Shown piece after piece: positions 6,646 to 9,547 of a stretch of 9,547 nucleotides of DNA. Each line of letters begins with the position of its first letter. Position 1 is the first letter of the stretch. The notes under the pieces are model-generated. The model had not been told where the DNA came from, ran no database searches, and saw only the letters and a program-made list of their open reading frames with translations. A program made the position numbers and the translations under genes. This stretch comes from CTSoil-075 sp964292325 (lineage in GTDB: Bacteria; Bacillota; Negativicutes; DSM-13327): the NCBI GenBank assembly GCA_964292325.1, contig CAXYVG010000121.1:1-9547 (forward strand), read 5' to 3'.

Positions 6646-8199
6646 TTATTGCAATTTTATCTGTACTTCAAACATGCGATTTAGTGGGAAAGATACGGTA
6701 AATTTTTTCAATGGATACTCTGGAAAATGATTAGCTGCAAACATCCGCAATCGCCAGTCCGTTTCAGCAGTCATCCTATCTGTCAAATTACCAAAGAAAA
6801 ACCAACTGCCACCAAGTGGGGAAAGTACTTCCCGACCTACCGTATCGCGAACATTTGCCTGATAAGCCCAATCATCCAAAAACCTTACGGCTAACAGTCT
6901 ATTTTTAGCATCTGCTGTCATCTTACTGGCAAGCATTCCTTGACCGATCGCGTAACCAATGGTATTACTTGCCGTATTCCAGCCCGAGTAGGATTCTAGT
7001 TTAAAGAGCAGGCCACGCTTACTAAGTTCAGCCATCAGCGTATTATCAGCGCCATTGCCGTAAGCAATATCAGCGACTGCTACCCGCTGACCCGCCTTCA
7101 CCTCATGTCCGATATCCCATGCTAAAACGACAGGTGCCGTCCGAAACTGACCACGGTTAAAAGTGCTTTCCGCTTCTCGCGTGATGCCATCCCCAGGGGT
7201 ATTTACCGCCAGCACTAAATCAGCTTGCTCCGAATCGACGGGTATGCCGCCGGCAGCTACAATATGTGCATCAATGGTTTTCCCAACGGCAACATCTTCA
7301 TAAGAGGGAATGGTATCTGGACCCGTTCCAGAAGCAAATACGACTCGTACCGTTGGTATGTGATTCGTAGCATGATTAACAGCCCTTGTTACCATCAACA
7401 TACCAAGTTCATCAACACCAGGAAATGAGGCATAACGATCAGTCGGTAAATTGGCGGTCTCAGTCGCTAGATGACGTGACTCCATATGAGATTGAGAATA
7501 CGGCGCACAGTCATCCCGCCCTAGTAAAAAATAAGTGAAGGTATTGCTTTTAGCATAATCAATCAGACGTTGGTTGGCGATCACGTTCTTCGCGCGCCGT
7601 TCATACCAATCAGTCAATATTGGATGCGGCACTCTACTCACTAAATCACGAAGCTCATTATTTTGATTAGTGCTTAATTTCTGCGTTTCAGCTTGATCTC
7701 GCAGGGCCGTAATTCGAAAAATACTCGGTCCATATTGTTTATAATAGGATGGTTCTTCATCCCCCTCTCCAGATTGGGGAGTACGCATAATCGTAGAATA
7801 AATATAAAGTTTCATTTTGGGATTGAACGATTTTAGCTTAGCAAAATTGTCAAGCCTCTCCTCTATCACCGCTAGCGGTAATGTATGCGTACGTGATGTG
7901 ATTAGATTACCATATAGCAAGGAATCAGCCGCTACCACTACACTATCAGCGGTATTTGCATGATCAAATAGCCATACCCAGAGCTGATCGGCATCACCCC
8001 TATTACTGAGACTACCGATCAAATTTGCTGGTGGCGTCACGATCTCTATGCCAGCATTTTTTGCCGTATCAAGGACATAATCCAAATTTACAGGACGATC
8101 ATCCACCGGTATATATAGAATGGTTTGCGCGCTGGCAGGGGCTATATGTAAACAAAAAGTCGTTACTACTAGTAATAAAATATATTTATACTTTTCCAT
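6646..8199 (-). CDS. Secreted DUF4127-family protein
   Basis: A 517-aa exported protein. It opens with a classical signal peptide: MEKYKYILLLVVTTFCLHI, then APASA, with likely signal peptidase I cleavage after about residue 24 (ASA-Q). The mature part starts with ILYIPVDDRPVN, the hallmark of DUF4127, and continues with 'VVAADSLLYGNLITSR', 'YIYSTIMRTP', 'YFLLGRDDCAPYSQS', 'VAVADIAYGNGADN' and 'FLDDWAYQANVR', all spread over the full family length. The biochemical function is unknown. The conserved Asp/Arg clusters suggest a soluble periplasmic or surface enzyme, but no catalytic assignment is possible. The start at 8199 is chosen because AGGGAG (8205-8210) lies 5 nt upstream and the signal peptide then begins at residue 1. 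The in-frame ATG at 8238 would put a charged leader before the signal peptide and overlap mnmM. The gene follows mnmM by 28 nt, so it is probably in the same operon. Confidence 0.93.
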   Translation of the reverse strand: MEKYKYILLLVVTTFCLHIAPASAQTILYIPVDDRPVNLDYVLDTAKNAGIEIVTPPANLIGSLSNRGDADQLWVWLFDHANTADSVVVAADSLLYGNLITSRTHTLPLAVIEERLDNFAKLKSFNPKMKLYIYSTIMRTPQSGEGDEEPSYYKQYGPSIFRITALRDQAETQKLSTNQNNELRDLVSRVPHPILTDWYERRAKNVIANQRLIDYAKSNTFTYFLLGRDDCAPYSQSHMESRHLATETANLPTDRYASFPGVDELGMLMVTRAVNHATNHIPTVRVVFASGTGPDTIPSYEDVAVGKTIDAHIVAAGGIPVDSEQADLVLAVNTPGDGITREAESTFNRGQFRTAPVVLAWDIGHEVKAGQRVAVADIAYGNGADNTLMAELSKRGLLFKLESYSGWNTASNTIGYAIGQGMLASKMTADAKNRLLAVRFLDDWAYQANVRDTVGREVLSPLGGSWFFFGNLTDRMTAETDWRLRMFAANHFPEYPLKKFTVSFPLNRMFEVQIKLQ

Positions 8200-8227
8200 A
8201 CTATCTCCCTTTACTGCATCATTTTGC

Positions 8228-8806
8228 CTATACATCAAATGTACTCTTCACTTTTTCAATCAGATATAGGACCGGTGGACAATGACTATGATTGATCATA
8301 TCCATACATACTACCGTAAAATACTGCTGTGATAATCCCATAAGGTAGCTGCGAACAGCCTGATGTTCTTCTTGCCCATGCGAATGTCCGGGATAAGCCA
8401 CTACTGAAATGATGCCGCCAATTGATAAATCTTCTACTATATTGCTTACTGCCTCAATTGTTGATGTAGCTTTTGTCATCGTCTCATGATTGTTACCTGG
8501 CAAATAGCCTAAATTAAACATAGCCACATCAATGTGCTCTTTCACATATAAGCGACTATTTGCATGACTATCTAATATCCATTGGACTTTATCGTCCAGC
8601 TGCTGTTCTAGTAATCCTTTCCTTGCTACCTCAATAGCGCTTTGCTGGATATCAAACGCATATAGCCTTGCATGACTAGGACTATTTTTCGCTAAAAATA
8701 ACGTATCCTTTCCATTACCAGCCGTAGCATCTACAATACACGTAGCATTGGCTACTTTAGGTAATAATAATTGTTGTGCCAACCGAATCACATTTAAAGT
8801 CTGCAT
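8228..8806 (-). CDS. mnmM: tRNA (mnm5s2U34) methyltransferase MnmM (YtqB family)
   Basis: A 192-aa Rossmann-fold, SAM-dependent methyltransferase of the family formerly listed as 'putative rRNA methylase' (YtqB). In B. subtilis and S. aureus members convert nm5(s2)U to mnm5(s2)U at wobble position 34 of tRNAs, the last step that MnmC performs in E. coli. Visible motifs are IVDATAGNGKDT (24-35, SAM loop), YAFDIQ (49-54, ribose-binding Asp52), FNLGYLPGN (97-105, active-site loop), VVAYPGHSHGQEE (135-147) and HCPPVLYLIEK (175-185). Length and motif order are normal for the family. The start at 8806 has AGAGAGG (8814-8820) upstream. The gene starts 25 nt after the GDYXXLXY gene and is followed after 28 nt by the DUF4127 gene, so it sits inside an operon of envelope proteins with no visible functional link to tRNA. 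Confidence 0.92.
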   Translation of the reverse strand: MQTLNVIRLAQQLLLPKVANATCIVDATAGNGKDTLFLAKNSPSHARLYAFDIQQSAIEVARKGLLEQQLDDKVQWILDSHANSRLYVKEHIDVAMFNLGYLPGNNHETMTKATSTIEAVSNIVEDLSIGGIISVVAYPGHSHGQEEHQAVRSYLMGLSQQYFTVVCMDMINHSHCPPVLYLIEKVKSTFDV

Positions 8807-8831
8807 TCTGATTCCTCTCTATCTGCATTGT

Positions 8832-9377
8832 TCATTTCGTTCTCAAATACTCATAAATCGTTTTATCACCAATGTACAGTGCTTCGATTACACCATTTCC
8901 ATTCTTCACGCGCACTGTAACCGTTCCATCTTTGCCCGCATTTTTGCGATATGCCGTTTCCGCAGCTGGTGCCAGTTCTTCCTGCATATAATAGCGTTTA
9001 AATGGCAATGTAAAATGAGCTTTATTATCTTGGGCATAATAGACTTTAACCTTTATGTAAGAATTGCCCTCTGGGCGAAAAGCACTAACACCACTAATAA
9101 AAGCATACCCTTTTTCATCCTCACCGATGATAGCATATGCCATTTGACCAGACTGTAGCTGCTCCCCATCAAAAATAGGTGCCTTTACATCCTTGAATCG
9201 AAGATCCACATAACGTCCCCGAAGTGCATCATAAGGATCAACAGGAGCTGTGAGCCAAGTATATGGTTGTCCCGTCTGCAATGTATCCTCAAAACGCCAT
9301 ATCATATATAGCGGCACCGCCAGTTGAATCATGGCGAGCAGAATAAATATTCCTAGCATTCGTTTGTTTTGTCTCAT
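8832..9377 (-). CDS. GDYXXLXY-domain membrane-anchored protein
   Basis: A 181-aa protein with one N-terminal membrane helix (about 7-27) after a basic MRQNKR start, then an extracytoplasmic beta-rich domain. The family signature GDYxxLxY is present in variant form as GRYVDLRF (54-61), preceded by DPYDALR. Other typical parts are 'YAIIGEDEKGYAFISGV' and, later, 'HFTLPFKRYYMQEELAPAAE'. Proteins of this family are commonly encoded next to a DUF4401/DUF2157 multi-span membrane protein, as here: its ATG overlaps the upstream stop (ATGA), so the two are translationally coupled and probably form a complex. Function is unknown. The start at 9377 has AGAGGTG (9383-9389) upstream and places the membrane helix at the N-terminus; the longer frame to 9431 would run deep into the neighbouring gene and has no ribosome site. 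Confidence 0.92.
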   Translation of the reverse strand: MRQNKRMLGIFILLAMIQLAVPLYMIWRFEDTLQTGQPYTWLTAPVDPYDALRGRYVDLRFKDVKAPIFDGEQLQSGQMAYAIIGEDEKGYAFISGVSAFRPEGNSYIKVKVYYAQDNKAHFTLPFKRYYMQEELAPAAETAYRKNAGKDGTVTVRVKNGNGVIEALYIGDKTIYEYLRTK

Positions 9378-9547
9378 TTTTGCACCTCTTTCTTGCGACG
9401 CACCATGATCCAATTCGTAACGAGAAAGCAAGATCCCATTACAACAAATGCTAATCCACGAACAATAAAGCTAAAATTACTATCAAAAAATCGCATGATC
9501 ATCATGGTTGCTACCATCAGCATGCCGATATTGAGTACTCCCAAACT
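9374..9547 (-). CDS. DUF4401-type multi-span membrane protein (C-terminal 57 residues, cut by window edge)
   Basis: The open frame enters from the right edge and ends at the TGA at 9374-9376. The visible peptide contains NIGMLMVATMMIMRFFDS, then a second hydrophobic helix starting FSFIVRGLAFVVMG and a basic tail ending MVRRKKEVQK. The 'LNIGMLxxAxxxxxRFFDSxxSFxxRGxxF' pattern is typical of the C-terminal end of DUF4401 (also DUF2157-linked) membrane proteins. These are usually encoded directly before a GDYXXLXY protein, which is the arrangement here with a 4-nt ATGA overlap. The topology suggests the last two helices of an inner-membrane protein with a cytosolic basic tail. Function is unknown, and the N-terminal part and the operon promoter lie outside the window. 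Confidence 0.85.
   Translation of the reverse strand, partial: SLGVLNIGMLMVATMMIMRFFDSNFSFIVRGLAFVVMGSCFLVTNWIMVRRKKEVQK

Noticed and set aside
8200..8238. A longer DUF4127 start at 8238 overlapping mnmM
   Set aside because: It would bury the signal peptide behind 13 polar residues; the start at 8199 has AGGGAG upstream and begins directly with the signal peptide.
9378..9431. A longer GDYXXLXY protein starting at 9431
   Set aside because: The extra residues overlap the coding end of the DUF4401-type gene in another frame and lack a ribosome site; 9377 has AGAGGTG upstream and an ATGA junction.
1..9547. Mobile element, CRISPR array, tRNA or defence island
   Set aside because: No transposase or integrase genes, no spaced direct repeats, no tRNA-like cloverleaf and no defence-family domains were seen; all genes fit ordinary chromosomal families.

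Overview
The window looks like a chromosomal segment of a spore-forming, diderm Firmicute of the Negativicutes (Sporomusaceae-like, for example Pelosinus or Sporomusa relatives). The grounds are indirect: moderate-to-low GC, strong AGGAGG-type ribosome sites, a possible spore-coat-type gene start at the left edge, a LytS/LytTR pair, a PIN-PhoH protein, a DUF4127 protein and a DUF4401/GDYXXLXY pair. This placement is an inference from protein style, not from a marker gene. There is no rRNA, tRNA, CRISPR array, insertion sequence or phage gene. All genes but one are on the minus strand.

Left part (1-4479, minus strand, read right to left): a VIT/CCC1-type metal transporter (3784-4479), UDP-glucose 4-epimerase galE (2742-3731), a LytS-type sensor kinase (1013-2722, GTG start 19 nt after galE) and its LytTR response regulator (262-1020, overlapping the kinase end by 8 nt), closed by an intrinsic terminator at 208-239. 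Left of that terminator a separate small gene starts at 114 and runs off the window; its start resembles small CotF-type spore coat proteins. galE, kinase and regulator are almost certainly one transcript. The transporter may belong to it too, because the 52-nt gap to galE shows no clear terminator.

Middle (4480-5120): a 200-nt AT-rich divergent spacer separates the metal transporter from the only plus-strand gene, a 124-aa three-helix membrane protein of DUF4405 type with in-membrane histidines (4680-5054). That gene has an extended -10 promoter, a strong ribosome site and a long hairpin (5071-5120) that serves as a two-way terminator against the convergent phoH gene.

Right part (5133-9547, minus strand): from the right edge, a DUF4401-type membrane protein (3' end only), a GDYXXLXY protein (ATGA overlap), the tRNA-wobble methyltransferase mnmM (25-nt gap) and a secreted DUF4127 protein (28-nt gap) form a compact operon. 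After a 124-nt spacer comes a PIN-PhoH ATPase with an unusual Walker A loop. No overtly new defence or mobile system is visible. The points most worth following up are the metal-transporter/putative haem-protein divergon, the variant P-loop of the PhoH protein, the cysteine cluster in the LytS GAF domain, and the envelope-protein operon of unknown function that carries mnmM.
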